Source of the DNA: Cinnamomum chago
Lineage: Eukaryota; Streptophyta; Magnoliopsida; Laurales; Lauraceae
Reading direction: 5' to 3'
Length of the DNA stretch: 64,000 nucleotides
Assembly: GCA_038049695.1 (NCBI GenBank)
Contig: CP142451.1
Location: 67,275,501 to 67,339,500, forward strand
In this document: positions 1 to 12,679 of the stretch, piece by piece
Numbering within the stretch: the first letter of the stretch is position 1
Layout: every line of letters starts with the position of its first letter
Translations under genes and position numbers: made by a program
The notes under the pieces: generated by a model
What the model was told of the DNA's origin: nothing
The model's input: only the letters and a program-made list of their open reading frames with translations
Database searches by the model: none

Positions 1-1002
1 ACCCTCCGGCAAATCCGAAGAGAGTAGTCAATCTCCCTTCGTCATCTCCCTCCTCTTAACATAGACCAACCAGTTGTTGAATGCCACAAATTGGTTGGAA
101 GTCGGATCTCTATCCTCAGACCTCCAATCGGTGACTGGAGGGATCCATTCAATGATTACAGCATGTTCGGAATCCTCCCTGAAGGTCCAAAAGAACGGCT
201 AAGCATTCAAAGACGAGCTCCAAACTTTCATTTGGATATTCCTTCAAAAATCCTTTACAGAAAATCCTTCAATGGAGTACTTTTGTGTTGCTTGTCACAA
301 CAAGTGGCTAAGGAAATGCTCAAAGAAGTTCACGATGGTCTTTGTGGAGCTCATCAGGCAGGTCCTAAGCTCTAAGATCAGATAAAAATGTTAGGTTATT
401 ATTGGCCTACCATGGTAGCTGACTCTATGCGATTTGCTAAGCGCTGCCGACAATGCCAACTTCATGGAGACTATGTTCATATGCCTCCAGAATGGCTATA
501 CCCCATAGCAATCTCATGGCCTTTCGAAGCCTGGGGTATGAACATCATAAGTCATATCTCTCCTCTGTCAAGCAAAGGTCATCGCTTCATCTTTGCCGCT
601 ATGGGTTATTTCTCCAAGTGGTCAAAAACATTTGCGCTCGGCGATATGAAGACCTCATTAGTCCTTTAGTTCTTGCGCACCCATATTATTTGTTGTTTTG
701 GCATCCCTAAAAGATTTATCCATGATAATAGACCACAATTCCGGGATCGCCGATTCTACAGGTTTTTTGATAAATACAAATCCAAAGTTGTTCTTCGACT
801 CCATATAATCCAGCAGCAAACGGATTAGCAGAAGCCTTCAACAAGACACTCTGCAATATCCTCAAGAAAATGGTCTTTAGTCACAAAAGAGACTGGAGCG
901 AAAAACTTTCTGAAGATTTGTGGGCCTATCGGACTTGGTCTATGGATACAAAGTTGTCGTGCCTTTGGAGGTACAAATTCCTTCCCTAAGGGTGTTGTCA
1001 GA
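1..1002 (+). mobile_element. Ty3/gypsy (Tat-like) integrase fossil, partial
   Basis: A fragment of a gypsy polyprotein, read left to right. Around 300-370 lies the end of the integrase zinc-binding region (VHDGLCGAHQAG), then LGYYWPTM and CRQCQLHG around 390-470, then the integrase core (SWPFEAWGMNII, YFSKWSK) around 510-640. Further weak integrase similarity runs to about 1000 (LEVQIPSLRV). It is broken, with several breaks. The window cuts it on the left and F's LTR begins at 1003 on the right, so it is the older target. The lineage is inferred from resemblance to the integrase of H. Confidence 0.8.
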
Positions 1003-2301
1003 TGTGAATTTTGATCCACCCGGGGAGGGAGATCGCCATTCATCTATGTGTGCTATTTAAATTTTACATCGAAAATGAGGATTCCGACTACCCTCAAAAT
1101 TAACGGATCACGATCGCCAGCTACGGTAACGGCCGTAACACCGTCCTTCGACAAAAGTCAAAGAAAAATGGGAGAAAATAAATGGGTGGGTTCCTCCTCT
1201 CGTCTAATGTGCTGCCGGCAACACACGACGGTTTTCCTATCACATTAATTTGGGTCTCTTTAATATTGGGTCGATTCAGGGTTATGAGTCAAAGTCCAAA
1301 TAAGGTTAATCCTCATACAGCATAATCATAGTGTATCCAAGTAAAATAAAATAATTAAAATAGAGAAAATAGAAAGGGGGGAGGTGCCAAATATTTAAGA
1401 AGAGGATCGGCCCCGTTCCCGGGTACCCCATTCTAATCCCTTGGCAAAATAGGGTTTAAAGGCTGACTTTTCAAATCAAAATGATGATGCAAATGAGACT
1501 TTGACTTGTAATTTCTGTGTTTTTCGTGTGCGATAACGAGTGATAAAAAGTGAAAGGCCGATGGGCCGTAATTGATTGGAGGTGGCCGATGGGCCAGTGT
1601 TTGTTTTAGAGTGGCCGATGGGCCGAAATTGATTTGGAGGGTGGCTGATGGGCCGAAAAAAAAAATGCAAAGTGTGTGAAATCACTCATCTCATTTTGTT
1701 ATTCTCATTTATCCAATTTTAGAAATCAGTTCTTCATTCCCTTTTATCATTAAGTTCGATTAAATATCTGGCACCTGAGGTGGAGGAAGAAATAAAGGAA
1801 AAATCTTTTTGGATTTATTTTGTTTGTTTTGTAGTTTTTATGGATTTTTTATACAGGGCTAGAAGGGCCAATCTAGGGGATCTTACTTGGATTTACGTGA
1901 TTAGTGCTTTATTATTGATCATCGGATTGACCCTAACCTAAGGTCCTAGACCACCCACATCAGCTCTCCCGGTCCCCTAACGAAACAGGAAAAGTGATGT
2001 GACGAAGCCTAATGCTCTAATCTATCTAATGAGGAAATCCGATCTAATCCTAGGGTGCTAATAACCTAAGCTTGACAATTCTATGCCTAAACAATTTGGT
2101 TGAGTATGGTCTTAATTGATTCGGTTTATTTTGATTTATGTTAAAGGTTGGTTAAGAGCGATTTAAGGATGGATTAAGGTTTTGATTAAGTTGTTTTAAA
2201 TATATTGTGGTTCTGTTTTAGTTGTTGAAGGTTCTATAGTTTCAGGTTTTGTTTCAAATGATGGAAAGATGTCAAAATCGGTGAAATAGGACTGACGGAG
2301 A

Positions 2302-2804
2302 ACTTGGGCGCACTTGTGGTTGCGCCTAGGTTATTTTGGTGACTTAGGTGCACAAATGGTGGCGCCCAAGTGCCAGGTCTCATGTGGCATGGTCGTTGTT
2401 GGTTTGGTAAGGATTCTGAGATGTTGATTGAGGTCAAGGTTGGAAGTGAATAAGGATTTGGTGGTCTTAGGGAATGGAGATGAACTTGGGCGCACTTGTG
2501 GTTGGGCCCATGTTCCCTAGGTGACTTGGGCGCACTTGTGGTGGCGCCCAAGTGACTGGTTCGTGTGTTTCGGTGCTCTCCAGGATTCGTTCACTTAGGC
2601 TTGGAGTTTGAGGTGTTCTATGTTAATTAATCTATATCTCGGGTTAGCCTTGAGTCTATAAACCTTAAATGTGGCAGTGGTTTGTGTTCAGGAGTTGAAG
2701 TACAACCGAACCGCGCTTCGGGATTGGAACAAGGAGTTGGGCACACTTATGTGTGCGCCCAGGTTCCTGGGGTGACTTGGGCACACCTGTAGGGGCGCCC
2801 AAGC
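2302..2804. repeat. Paired hairpin modules in F LTR, cluster 1
   Basis: Three pairs of about 30-bp inverted-repeat modules lie at 2302/2342, 2484/2524 and about 2736/2775. Consensus arms are ACTTGGGCGC and GCGCCCAAGT around a 10-nt loop. The module at 2524-2553 has a perfect 10-bp stem. In each pair the first hairpin is imperfect and the second better paired, about 40 bp apart. The pairs sit in tandem units of roughly 180-250 bp. Confidence 0.8.
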
Positions 2805-3707
2805 ATTTGTCTGTTGAGTGATTCCAGGTTCGTTCGATTCTAGGGTGTTTCAAAGTCGGATTCGTATCTCGGTTGGGGAATGTCTTTATTCTCTGGATGT
2901 GGCTTAGTCTTATCGTCTTTAATTAGGTTTCGATTGGGGTCTTAATTAGGGATTGATGGCTAGGGTTTTGTTTGTTAGGGTTTGATTTAAAGGTTTGTTG
3001 GCTAGGGTTTTATTTATTAGGGATTGCTTAAAGGTTGTTGATTAAGGATTTTAGTTAAGGTGTTTTATTAGGGTTGATTTATTAGGGTTTAATTAATTAG
3101 AGTTTGGAAATTAGGATTCAGGTCAATGGTTTTAATTAAAATTGATTTAGGCGTTTTAATTAGATGTTTTTAATTAAGGTTAAGTTAGGTGTTTTGATTC
3201 AGTATTATTTTTTTCAGTATACTAATTTGCTTAGGCGCGAATGCAATAACCTAGGTTTATCTACTTACTATCTACTCTTTTTTGGATGTTTCTATTTCTT
3301 TTTCTTTTTTTTTGTTCTCTTCTCTAATTAATAAAGAGTAAGATGAGAAGGGAAGAGTTTTATGGTTTATGATTTTTTTTGGTGTTTTTATGCAATAGCA
3401 ATGCAACCTAATCTAAAGAGCAAATTATGATCCTCTACTTAGTGTCTATTGTTTTTCTTCTACTACTTCTTTTAATTACTTTTTTTTGTGTTCTCTTCTC
3501 TAATTACTGGAGAGCAAGATGAGAGGAGAAGTGTTTTATGATTTTGTGATTTTTTTTTTGGTATTTTATGCAATTTATCCTAACCTAAAATGACGATGAC
3601 TCGAAGTCTAGAAGTTCAGTAGTCAATTGAAATCACCACAAAGATAAAACAACAAGCTAAATGGAATGCAAAGGTATGGAAAATGCGGCTTGGAAATTAA
3701 GCCAGGG

Positions 3708-4375
3708 ACTTGGGCGCACCTACAGGGGCGCCCAAGTCTCTCTGTAGGACTTGGGCGCACACAAAGTGGCGCCTAAGTGTTTCCTCTACGAGTTGTGATA
3801 CACTTGCAATTTTCAGCGATATTCCAATTCGATTTTCGACACTTCGTGACTAAATATGAGGTCCTAATATGAATTATTGATATAATAACCTTTGGATTTG
3901 AGAGTAATGACACGAGGACCAAAGTCCAAGAGGCGGCTCTCTTTGGCAGGAACTTGGGTGCACCCACAGTGGCACCCAAGTACACTGTTTTATTTTTCTT
4001 TACCTTTTGGTAATATATCTCGGTATTCCTTCGATTATTTCAACGCTTTTTAGGGATCCGAAGGTTTTGAGATCAATGTATATGAAGATAGACTCGGGTC
4101 TAAGAACCAAAATGCGCGCGAAATGGGAAATCGGGGCCAAAGACCTATCCAGAAACTTGGGTGCAACTGTGTGTTTTCCTGCACCTTTCTTCCTCTTTTG
4201 TTTCTTTTCTCAATACTTTTCCCGCGATTTGGAATGCAAAGTTACAGATCCGAAGGTCCCGATATCAATATGTATGAAAACGAATTCGGATCTAAGAAAT
4301 AAAATATGCTTAATATGAAAATCGGGGTTGGAACCCAACGCAGACACTCGAGCGCACCCACAGTTGTGCCCAAGT
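3708..4375. repeat. Hairpin modules in F LTR, cluster 2
   Basis: Modules lie at 3708-3737 (perfect 10-bp stem), 3749-3778, 3952-3981 and, weaker, near 4154 and 4346. The 3952 module reads ACTTGGGTGC...GCACCCAAGT: both arms changed and the stem stays perfect. Decay of the CpG on each strand could produce the same pair of changes. Confidence 0.75.
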
Positions 4376-4984
4376 GTTCTGTTGCACTTTTTTTTTCTTT
4401 TTCAGATTTTCCTTAATGAAGATGAGATGGATGCAAAGTCTACCCTGATCACGAGTTCAGAATGCTAAAAATAATGTAGATCTACAGAGTAGGAATGATC
4501 CTAAGCATGTTACTAATGATAGATGACTACTAAGTATTAGATCTACTGAAAAGCACTACTATGAATGTAGATCTACAATGCATGCATGATCCTTAGCATG
4601 TTTCTAACCATTAATGATGTTGAATATCAATTGAAGATAACCTAATCTAGAAATACCGGTTTGAGTTGTATCCTTCAAGTCCTAGATTGAAGCTTTCGCG
4701 CAAATCCATGGCTTCCGCAAGCCTTCTTCATTGCTAATCTTGGAAACTAGAAAGCTCCTTCTTCTCCTTTCTTCTAGATCCAATGCTCTCTCTTTGGTTA
4801 TGGTGGCTACTCTCTCTTTCTCTCTTTTCTTCTAGTTTTTATATTCTGTTTTTGGTAGCCCCCTTTGTAAATGGTATAAGAGATCCTTATATAAGGGTTT
4901 TCTCGTGGAGAAGGGGTTAGGGCTGTTGTTTGCATGAATTTCTAGAGGCTTCCCGCAAACCAAGGTAGAGTTAGGGTTTTGGGG

Positions 4985-5433
4985 ACTTGGGTGCACACAT
5001 AGGTGTGCCCATGTTGGTCTGGGGACTGTGTGCGCCCATGTGTTGTTTTGGGGCTAAGTGGGCTCAGGGTTTGGTTTGGATTGTTTTCGGATCAAATTCG
5101 GACCGAAATAGAGGAAACTTGACATAGGCACACTTGTGGGGGCGCCCAAGTGGATTTTTAGAACTTGGGCTCACACAAAGGTGCGCCCATGTCATTTTTC
5201 GGGTCGAATGGGCTTGGGGTTTGGTTTTGGATTATTTTCGGATTGAGATTAGGTCAGAACTATGAAGAGTGGAGCGGAATCAACCTAAATATGCACTAAA
5301 GTGCTTTCTAGGGCAACCAGGGACTTGGGCGCACCTGTGTGTGCACCTAAGTGTGACCTTGGAACATGGGCGCACCTGTGTGTGTGCCCAAGTGCAGTTT
5401 GAGATTTGGGCGCACCTATATTGGCGCCCAAGT
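4985..5433. repeat. Hairpin modules in F LTR, cluster 3
   Basis: Six or seven modules of the ACTTGGGCGC...GCGCCCAAGT family, several with shifted or mismatched arms, for example near 4985, 5117-5151, 5164, 5325 and 5361. The last, at 5404-5433, keeps nine of ten stem pairs (ATTTGGGCGC...GCGCCCAAGT). Spacing here is irregular. Confidence 0.7.
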
Positions 5434-5959
5434 GTGTCCCTAGTGCGGGACCACTTGTGTAGCCTTCCGAGGGCCATATCTTTTGATCCGTTGGTCGGAA
5501 TTGGACGTTCTATATATCGTCGGAAAGCTCTCAGAACGTAGAATCTTTTGGTCTATAGATCCTAATGGTCAGAGGTCAGGAAAAGTAAGGGATACTTGGA
5601 TCAATGATTCTAACCTCCTAATTCGTGCTAATCATATCGTGCTTAGGCAAACTAAGTGCGATCTCTTTAGGAGTGAACGGAGTGTGTTCTATGTAGTCTA
5701 GAAGGGGCTTTGGTAGCGTTGTAGTCCATTCCTTGTTTGAATAGCGGGTTAAACTCGAGATCCAGACGTGATTCGGCCTTTTCTCTCACAAATTTCTATG
5801 AATCGTCGAACTAAGTCTAAACTTATCAACAAGCATCTTCATCGTCATTAATTAATCTGAATTATGCCATTAACCATTCAATTGTGGGTGAAATGGGGGC
5901 ATCGTTATATATGATAAGTGTTTAAGGCTATCATAGGGGGCCAAAATGAGGTGTCTACA

Positions 5960-5973
5960 GTATGCCCCTCTTT
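5960..5973 (-). promoter_or_regulatory. F polypurine tract
   Basis: On the minus strand a purine-rich run AAAGAGGGGCA lies just before the LTR start TGTAGACACC. This is the usual place for the plus-strand primer of an LTR retrotransposon. It supports the minus orientation of F and marks the inner edge of the 3' LTR. Confidence 0.6.
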
Positions 5974-7326
5974 GGAGAACAACACATGGGGAGTTGTGCT
6001 CCAAAGAAAGTAGACACACCACTCATGACTCACGGGAGCCTTTGAGCTAGTGGGAGTGGCCGCCTACGAATGTATGCAATTGCAAACTTGTTTTAAAGGT
6101 GAGGTTCACTTCTCTAGGATCGATCCTGATTCAGTGGAAAAAAAATAAAAAAGGAGAAGTTACGTGCCTACTGATTTGATTGGAAACCCGAGATCTGTGC
6201 CTCGGTGCCCATGGTATTGCCACGTGGCGGGTTGGGAACTGTGCCCCGGTTGCTTAATTTAAATTGATGGTGGGAACTGTGCCCCGGTGGTCTGAATCAA
6301 AAGTCGATCTTTCGATTGGCTAAGTCACTATTAGAATTTCATTTGTTCTTGCAATAGAGTTCTATTCAATTTGTCATATATAATGTCTTTTGACTTTCAT
6401 CCACAGTTGAATGTTTAAGGCATAGTTAAAACTAACTAGCAATAATGGAGATCTTGAAGGCAATTATAGACATAGTCCAAGTAATGGTGTGAGGTGCATG
6501 TGAGAATGAGATGCATTTTTTTTAAAGAGATTTTTATTTTGAAACTCAGGTATGCATTGAAAAAAAGCTAAATCAATGGAAAATGTCCACCGGAATAACC
6601 GTCAATCTCTAGGGATCTTGGTCTTCACCTAAGCCTAGATGCGAACCTGGAATAGATTCGACCATCATGGAGAGTTTCAAGTTACACGGATTCCATTCTC
6701 CAACATCAAGATTTGAGTTGGCAAACACCATAATTCGTGATAACACGGTATTATAGTCGCCGTACCAATTATAAGCGCTTAAGGGAGGCCTACGGTGACT
6801 CAATTTCCAAACGTGAGGTAAAATCATGAAAATCCATAGTTAGGTGTACTTACCTTAAGAGCTTTCCATAAATCCGACGATGGGGATCATTGCCGCTTTC
6901 TTTCGTTGTTCATTAGCCGAGGTTCGTGCCTTCATCTCCATCAGCGTGCTTCAATCACCTTTGGTGTTCTCATTTTTGGGTTGGAAATCTGCAGTGGACA
7001 AACACTAAAAGATTTTGCACCCTTGCCAGTTAGTACTCAATTTTATAACTTGCAAAAATAATAATTTTAATTTCTACTGATGGAGATGACATAGAATGCA
7101 ATGCACAATGTTAGATGTATGTGTGATGGGACTAGAGTGTATGCAATGAGTTTCCATGTGAAGGGGTGATGTCCAATGAGCAATTTTTTTTTGGCTACTC
7201 AGTCACTTTCATTACTCTCTTTTGGTTGTTATTTGTTGTTGCCTTTTTTGATTTGATTACTAATCATCAGATAACCATTTTGGTTTTGAGTCTATGGATT
7301 GCAGGGTTTTTTGGGTTAAAGATAGG

Positions 7327-7494
7327 GTTGGGCGCACATGGAGGGGCTCCCATGTGTTCTTGTGCACTTGGGCGCACCTAGAGTAGTCCTTCCTACTCGG
7401 TTTAGGATTCTCATGAGGTGGTTATGTGAGGTGCCCCTTGTGGGACGGAATTGAAAAGTGGGGAACTTGGGCGCCACTAGGAGTGCGCTCAAGT
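7327..7494. repeat. Hairpin modules inside F internal region
   Basis: Modules start near 7327 and 7362, and a better one at 7465-7494 has arms ACTTGGGCGC and GCGCTCAAGT (nine of ten paired). They lie outside the LTR, so the hairpin family is not confined to LTR sequence. Confidence 0.65.
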
Positions 7495-8768
7495 GGCGTT
7501 CTTCTTCTTCTGAAATTAGGACATCAATCTATTTAATGGAAGGACTGTTTATGGGTTTCCCCACGTTTTCCACTCCTTAAACTCCGAATTCCAGGGTCTT
7601 TGGTCTCCCTCTTGTCTTCAAGTAAGCACTCTTTTCTCTCTTTTGGTCTTGAAGTATGCAACATGCTTTCTAGTTGCTTTGTTCTTCTTTGAGACATGAT
7701 GGGATGTTCTCTTATGTTTCAGTCTCAGATTGGTTTTGATTCTAGCCATGCTATGCCCTTGTTTCTTTTCTTAGACTAGGTCATCTTCCTCATTCTTTTT
7801 CTCTTTCTCTTTTCAAAATAAAGGTGTTTCTTTCCTCCTTTTTTTTTTGTCAGATCATTATTTTTGCCAATTTCTTAGGCTCTCAGGGCAGAAATGGGTG
7901 TAAGCGTGGTTGGCACCCAACCTTTCAAAGTTGTTTTTCCACATTTTGTGTGCAGAGAGCCCCTTTATTCTCCTTTGCATATTTTCCTTCAATTCCGAAC
8001 TCTGAATGTGAGATCTTTCAACTCATCTTTTATCTGAGTGGTGTTTCTTGTCTAAGTCGATTAGTTTGTTTGTTTTTAGATTAATCGTTTTAATTATGTT
8101 GTTTTATCATGTGTGTTGGTGGGATTTATCATATTTATATTCAGGTTTAAGTTCCTTAGACTTTTTATTCATTTTAGTGTTGTTTTGAATCGGTTTGTGA
8201 TTTTTAGGCTGTTTGTGTTTTAGTTCTTGAATTGGACATGGTCCCCTTTCTTTCACTTTTCATTATTTTTATCCAAAAATCTTGAACCCAAGTGGTCCGG
8301 TCCTAATTTTGCAAAGAGGATAATTATTGATCAAAGATAACTTTAGGAGTAGACCATGGATTAGGTTTGTTCAAATTCTATGGCATAAACCTCCAAGTTT
8401 TCTATCTCCTTTCCTTTTCCTTAAATGAAGTTCTAAGATGTGGAATGAGGTTCGACCATTGACCGAGATGGCCATAGAGGTGATGGATCTACATAAAAAT
8501 GGTGGGGCATGTCCGTTTCAGCCTGGGGATGAAGGTCCTACCCTCTGATTTCATTAAAAATGGACATGTTGATGGGGAGATCAATGCCTAAAAGGATTTA
8601 GGCAAAATTTGGGGGAAAACGGGGATTTTGTGCAATTCGTGGAAATTAATGAATTAGTTGGTGTGATTGGGTTTGTTGAGAGTTTTAGTTAATTTAGATT
8701 CAGTTTTTGGTGATTTTTTTATGTTTTATTATTTTTTTGTGGATTTAAGGGGGTAGTTTTAATTCTTC

Positions 8769-8786
8769 TGTGTGTGTGTGTGTGTG
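8769..8786. repeat. TG dinucleotide microsatellite
   Basis: Nine TG units in a row within the AT-rich F internal region. Confidence 0.9.
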
Positions 8787-9332
8787 TTTAAGTGTGATAT
8801 GTGGTGCTTGATGAGTGATGTATTATAGATGTGGTCATGGTGTAATGAGGTGAAGTGAAATGGAGTGAGATGTAGTGGTAAAGATGTTAAGGAGTATGGA
8901 ATAAAGTGATGTGTGGAGGAGTGGTAAAGTTCTATTTCCTATGAATGATGTATGCATGCAAGCCATAGAAATGTGTGTTTTATTATCATTTCTTGTTGAT
9001 TGTGGTTATGAGGTGTGTTTTAACTTTTTCTTTTATCTTAGTTGTGGATTAATTGAATTTTAAAATTGGTTTTGTTTAGTTTTAATTTGCTTTTGTTGGT
9101 TGGTTTGTTTTGTTTTGTTTTGGGTTGGTTGTGAATTTATTTTTTTATGTGGCCTTAGTTGGCTGGTTGGGTCATTTGTTTATTCGTTGCTTTTTCTTTT
9201 TCTTTTTTTTTGTTTTATCATTGGTGAGTTGGTTTTTATTATCTTTTTTGTTGTGTCTTTTTGTTTTTAAATTAATTTCGTTGTTATTGGTTGGTTGGTA
9301 GATTTTATTGATGGTTAATCTGTTGTTTTCGC

Positions 9333-10020
9333 AGAGAAAACCAAAAAGAGGGTGGAGGGTGTTCTACGACAACCTCGATTGATTTTGGTATGGAGAGGCA
9401 AGGAGGAGTGCAACGGAGCTACCATTTCATCTTGAATGAGCCGAGGAACCACAAGGTACGCACCCCTTTTCTCTACTTTGTTGGGTTAAGTCTTTAATTT
9501 ACGTTTAAGTTTAAGTTTAATTTTAATTTTAAGTATTTTAGTTTTCTTATTTTAAGTTCAAGTTTGGTTTTAATTTTAAATTTGAGTTCGGTCTTAGTTC
9601 TTCATTTAGTGAGTTGATTTCTTTTATGGAATTTAATATGGCAGGTCACTTGGCTCCCCGATTAAAATGGCTCAAATGACGAGTTGATTGTGGTGTAGGA
9701 GAACATTATTTATTTGAAAGGATATATGATTCCATGTTCCAAAGATCGCAGATAGGCTTGTCGTTTGCGGCATTGTGTGACAACTAGATTGTCATTACAC
9801 TATCCTAATCGATGAGGCTACCATGAGCTGGTTATATCCGGGATGGATCCCTAAAGGATTTAGGCGCGAATTCGGAGCATCGAGGAATTACGTGAGTTGT
9901 TGGAGGGATTTTCCATAACGGTACATACTCTCAGAGTTATACTCTTGCGAGGCCTCCTATTCTATTGGAAATTGTGCAGAGACGATCGAGGCGCTATATT
10001 GTTATTGTTACGGTTATGAT
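9333..10020 (+). other. Possible decayed exons (antisense frame of F?)
   Basis: A pyrimidine stretch ending in CGCAG at about 9333 is followed by a codon-like stretch up to CACAAG, then GTACGC at about 9455. A second acceptor-like AG near 9645 is followed by a stretch of higher complexity than its T-rich surroundings. The reading frames are broken and I do not recognise the product. Position and strand would suit the antisense gene found in Tat-lineage elements, but this is inference only. Confidence 0.2.
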
Positions 10021-10102
10021 TAGTGTTTGTTATCTTTTGATGTTGATTATTAGTTGTTGAACATTGGTGTTGTATATATATGATAGAGGGATGTTATTTT
10101 TA

Positions 10103-11040
10103 ACTACAACAAAATACAGTTTTGCCAACGCAGTCACCGCGTCTTGAAAAATCAGAATTGTGTCTGGACAGGCTTTACCGATGTAGTACAATGCGTCGGC
10201 ACCACGTCGGCAACCTAATGCCTGGAAAACCATTCCTGACGTAATAATGTTCAGCTTCGGCTAAAAAGGGTCATTCACCGATGCAATGGTGCGTCATCCC
10301 AAACGTCGGCAATGTCAACTGCGTCGGGAAAAAATCGAACTTAGTGGTCAACCTCACCTTACTGTCGACGCATAACAACGTCGGTTATACATTTGCCAAT
10401 GCACATAATAATGTCGGAATACATATTTGATGACGCATATACAACGCCGGTAATACATATCCTGACGTGTTGAAGCGTCGGGAAATGTCTTCAATGACGC
10501 AGGAAAATTACTTTTGGCGACGCAGAGAATGCGTCGGGAAATAGATTTACCTCACCGCCGACGCATAATAACGTCGGTTATACAATTGCCAACACACATA
10601 CTAACGTCAGAATACATATTTGACGACGCATATAGAACGCCGGTAATACATATCCCGACGTGTTGAAGTGTCGGGAAATATCTTCAACGATGCAGGAAAA
10701 TTACTTTTGGCGACGTCAGAGAGTGCGTCGGGAAATACATTTAACCCACTGCTGACGCATAATAACATTGGTTATACATTTGCCAACACACATACTAATG
10801 TCGGAATACATATTTGCGACACATATACAACACTGGTAATACATATCCTGGCGCATTTGAAGCGTCAAGAAACGTATTCAACGATGCAGGAAAATTACTT
10901 TTGGCGATGCAGTGAGTGCGTCGGGAAATAGATTGACCTCACTATGACGCATAATAACATCGGTTATACAATTGTCAACGCACATACTAGTGTCGGTGTA
11001 CATATTTGACGACGCATACACATCGTCGGTTATACATATT
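10103..11040. mobile_element. CACTA-like DNA transposon end with subterminal repeats (X left end)
   Basis: Starts with ACTACAACAAAATACAG, close to the CACTA-type terminal ACTACAA. It is followed by alternating forward and reverse copies of a subterminal word (TTTGCCAACGC and GCGTCGGGAAA). From about 10347 these form 3.6 tandem units of about 193 bp (starts near 10347, 10549, 10743, 10934). Such word-dense subterminal regions are typical of En/Spm-type elements, where the transposase binds. The matching inverted end may be at 36869. No transposase gene is seen nearby. Confidence 0.6.
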
Positions 11041-12679
11041 ATTATTTTTAAATTAAATTTTCATTTCTCCCTGTATACCACAAATAAGAATCTGAATACC
11101 TGTTCAAACAAAAACTTGATGCACAACCCAAATTAAAATAGGTTCACCAACAATTCCAAAATAACATCCACAACCAAATATCCAACATCCATAAACCAAA
11201 ATAAACCCACAAATCTCTAAAATACACAAATATTATTACTTGATCATTTCCAAAAATCTTTAACATCCACAAATGTCTGTGATCGAAATAAACAAAATAA
11301 TCCCTAAGAGGAAAACTATAAAATCTTCACTTCAAAATTCCATTCAAATTAAAAATATAAAAACAATAATAACAGTTCCAAAATTATGCCCATAATCTTT
11401 TACACGCTACAATGACGTAGCTACGATCTACTTCCTCAGAGTTACTTCATCATCACCATCTTCAAAGACTTGTCTCACCTATGTTGGGGTCGGCTACATG
11501 AATTTTGTTTCTCCATTCCGAACTATCTTGAGTCAAATCCTTGGATAAGTTACAGGTCTTTGATCTAATTTTACTACCTCTTGAGTACCTGAAATTTTGA
11601 AAAAGAAAATACAATTAAAACAACAATGTGACTAGTATCTATTCCAATAAGCACCATTTGATTGTGAAGAAGTAAACAACCACAAGAGATATTTCTCATG
11701 AGTACTTGTATTGTACATGGATATCCACTACCAGTACAAGGTTTGAAACATAAAGTATGTTTTGTATTTTATTTACATCTACAACACTCTAAAACATATT
11801 AAAGAAGATCGGTGATTTCATATGGAGGTAGCTGTAAATGTGCCTCAATCTCTTGGTTATGTAACTGGTTGGGTCTTGGAAATCGAGTTTGAGTCTATGA
11901 CCATCATTTGGGGGTAGCTGTAAATGTGCCTCAATCTCATGGTTGATTGTTTGCTGAAATTCAAAGAATTTCTATGAGGAAGAAGTCTAAATTCTCCAAA
12001 TGACAAGGAGTACCAACCCATGACTTCCACAAAGAAAAGGCCTCCTTTGGAATTCAATTGAAATTAAACATGCAACCCCTAACTTTTTAGTGCCTAAGAA
12101 CCTTTAAAAAACAGGTCCCCCACTCCACAAAATAATTGTCATAACTTTTATGCCCATGATGTGGGGCCATATGATATTTGTGCAGACATCAATTCAGCCG
12201 GTTTGCATGCAAGTGCACGGAGGAGATGCTCGTCAGAACAAGGCCCCATGTTCGGGTCTACCTAAATATATATCACATGCAAACTGCTGAATGCTAGCTG
12301 AAAAAAAGCTCTCCATCTTTGTAACCATCAAATTAAGATTTCTTTGAGAAGAAGAGTGTCCAAACATGAGACGTTGAATATCTGATGATACCAAAATTCA
12401 TTGCAACAACATTGTGTGTATGAATGTTAACCTTCTCCATTTATGTTCTAGTGACAATTGTGTATGGAATGATGTAATATTAAGACTATAATGTGAATGG
12501 CTTACTGAATATTAGAAGCCTATATCATGGACTAAAGTATGTATGAAGTGTGTACGCTTGATATATATGATATAAAAAGAAGATGAGGCTTGGAAGATTT
12601 ATTTTTTTGCAAGAATAATGTATGAAAGTATCTATGAATGTCTGAATATGAATAAAGTGTGTAATGTATGGAATTATAA
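11041..12679. other. Interval without recognised gene
   Basis: AT-rich sequence between the transposon subterminal repeats and the gene fragment. It contains a SINE-like piece near 11480 and a 33-bp direct repeat (about 11825 and 11912, starting GGTAGCTGTAAATGTGCC), 88 bp apart. The last 150 bp has a pyrimidine tract and AG near 12610 that could be an intron end, but the frame upstream of 12680 is closed by TAA at 12677. Confidence 0.5.
11466..11580 (+). repeat. SINE-like 3' fragment (Au-type motif)
   Basis: The piece around 11483 (TTGGGGTCGGCTACATGAA) followed by TTCTCCATT resembles the body motif of plant Au-type SINEs. No A/B box promoter or complete element was identified. Assignment rests on recall of the motif only. 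Confidence 0.3.

Larger units (their letters stand above)
1003..5959 (-). repeat. F 3' LTR (copy A)
   Basis: The left end TGTGAATTTTG matches the LTR boundary at 47547. The right end reads TGTCTACA, so on the minus strand the LTR starts TGTAGACACC, preceded by a G-rich purine tract as expected of a 3' LTR. It is 4,957 bp, long but in the range known for Ogre-like elements. It holds TTAGGG-rich AT stretches (2940-3115), a roughly 245-bp tandem repeat (2280-2810) and many short hairpin modules. The copy is the uninterrupted (empty-site) version of the places where G and J entered copy B. Confidence 0.75.
5960..10102 (-). mobile_element. F internal 3' region, left segment (no recognised gene)
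   Basis: About 4.1 kb between F's 3' LTR and the CACTA-like end at 10103. It is T-rich on the plus strand with many short homopolymer runs. I see no complete gene. It holds two hairpin-module sites (7327-7494), a TG microsatellite, and a plus-strand stretch at 9333-10020 that looks like decayed exons. In Tat/Ogre-like elements this interval between pol and 3' LTR often carries an antisense frame, which would be on the plus strand here. Confidence 0.5.

Noticed and set aside
1003-1060. Continuation of the left integrase reading frame past 1003
   Set aside because: The same bases recur at 47547 next to unrelated sequence, which marks them as LTR, not integrase.
2940-3115. Interstitial telomere repeat in F's LTR
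   Set aside because: TTAGGG occurs often but never in a regular TTTAGGG array; it is part of an AT-rich LTR stretch repeated at 62715-62860.
10347-11035. CRISPR-like array
   Set aside because: Units are 193 bp without conserved short repeats and unique spacers; the setting is a plant transposon end.
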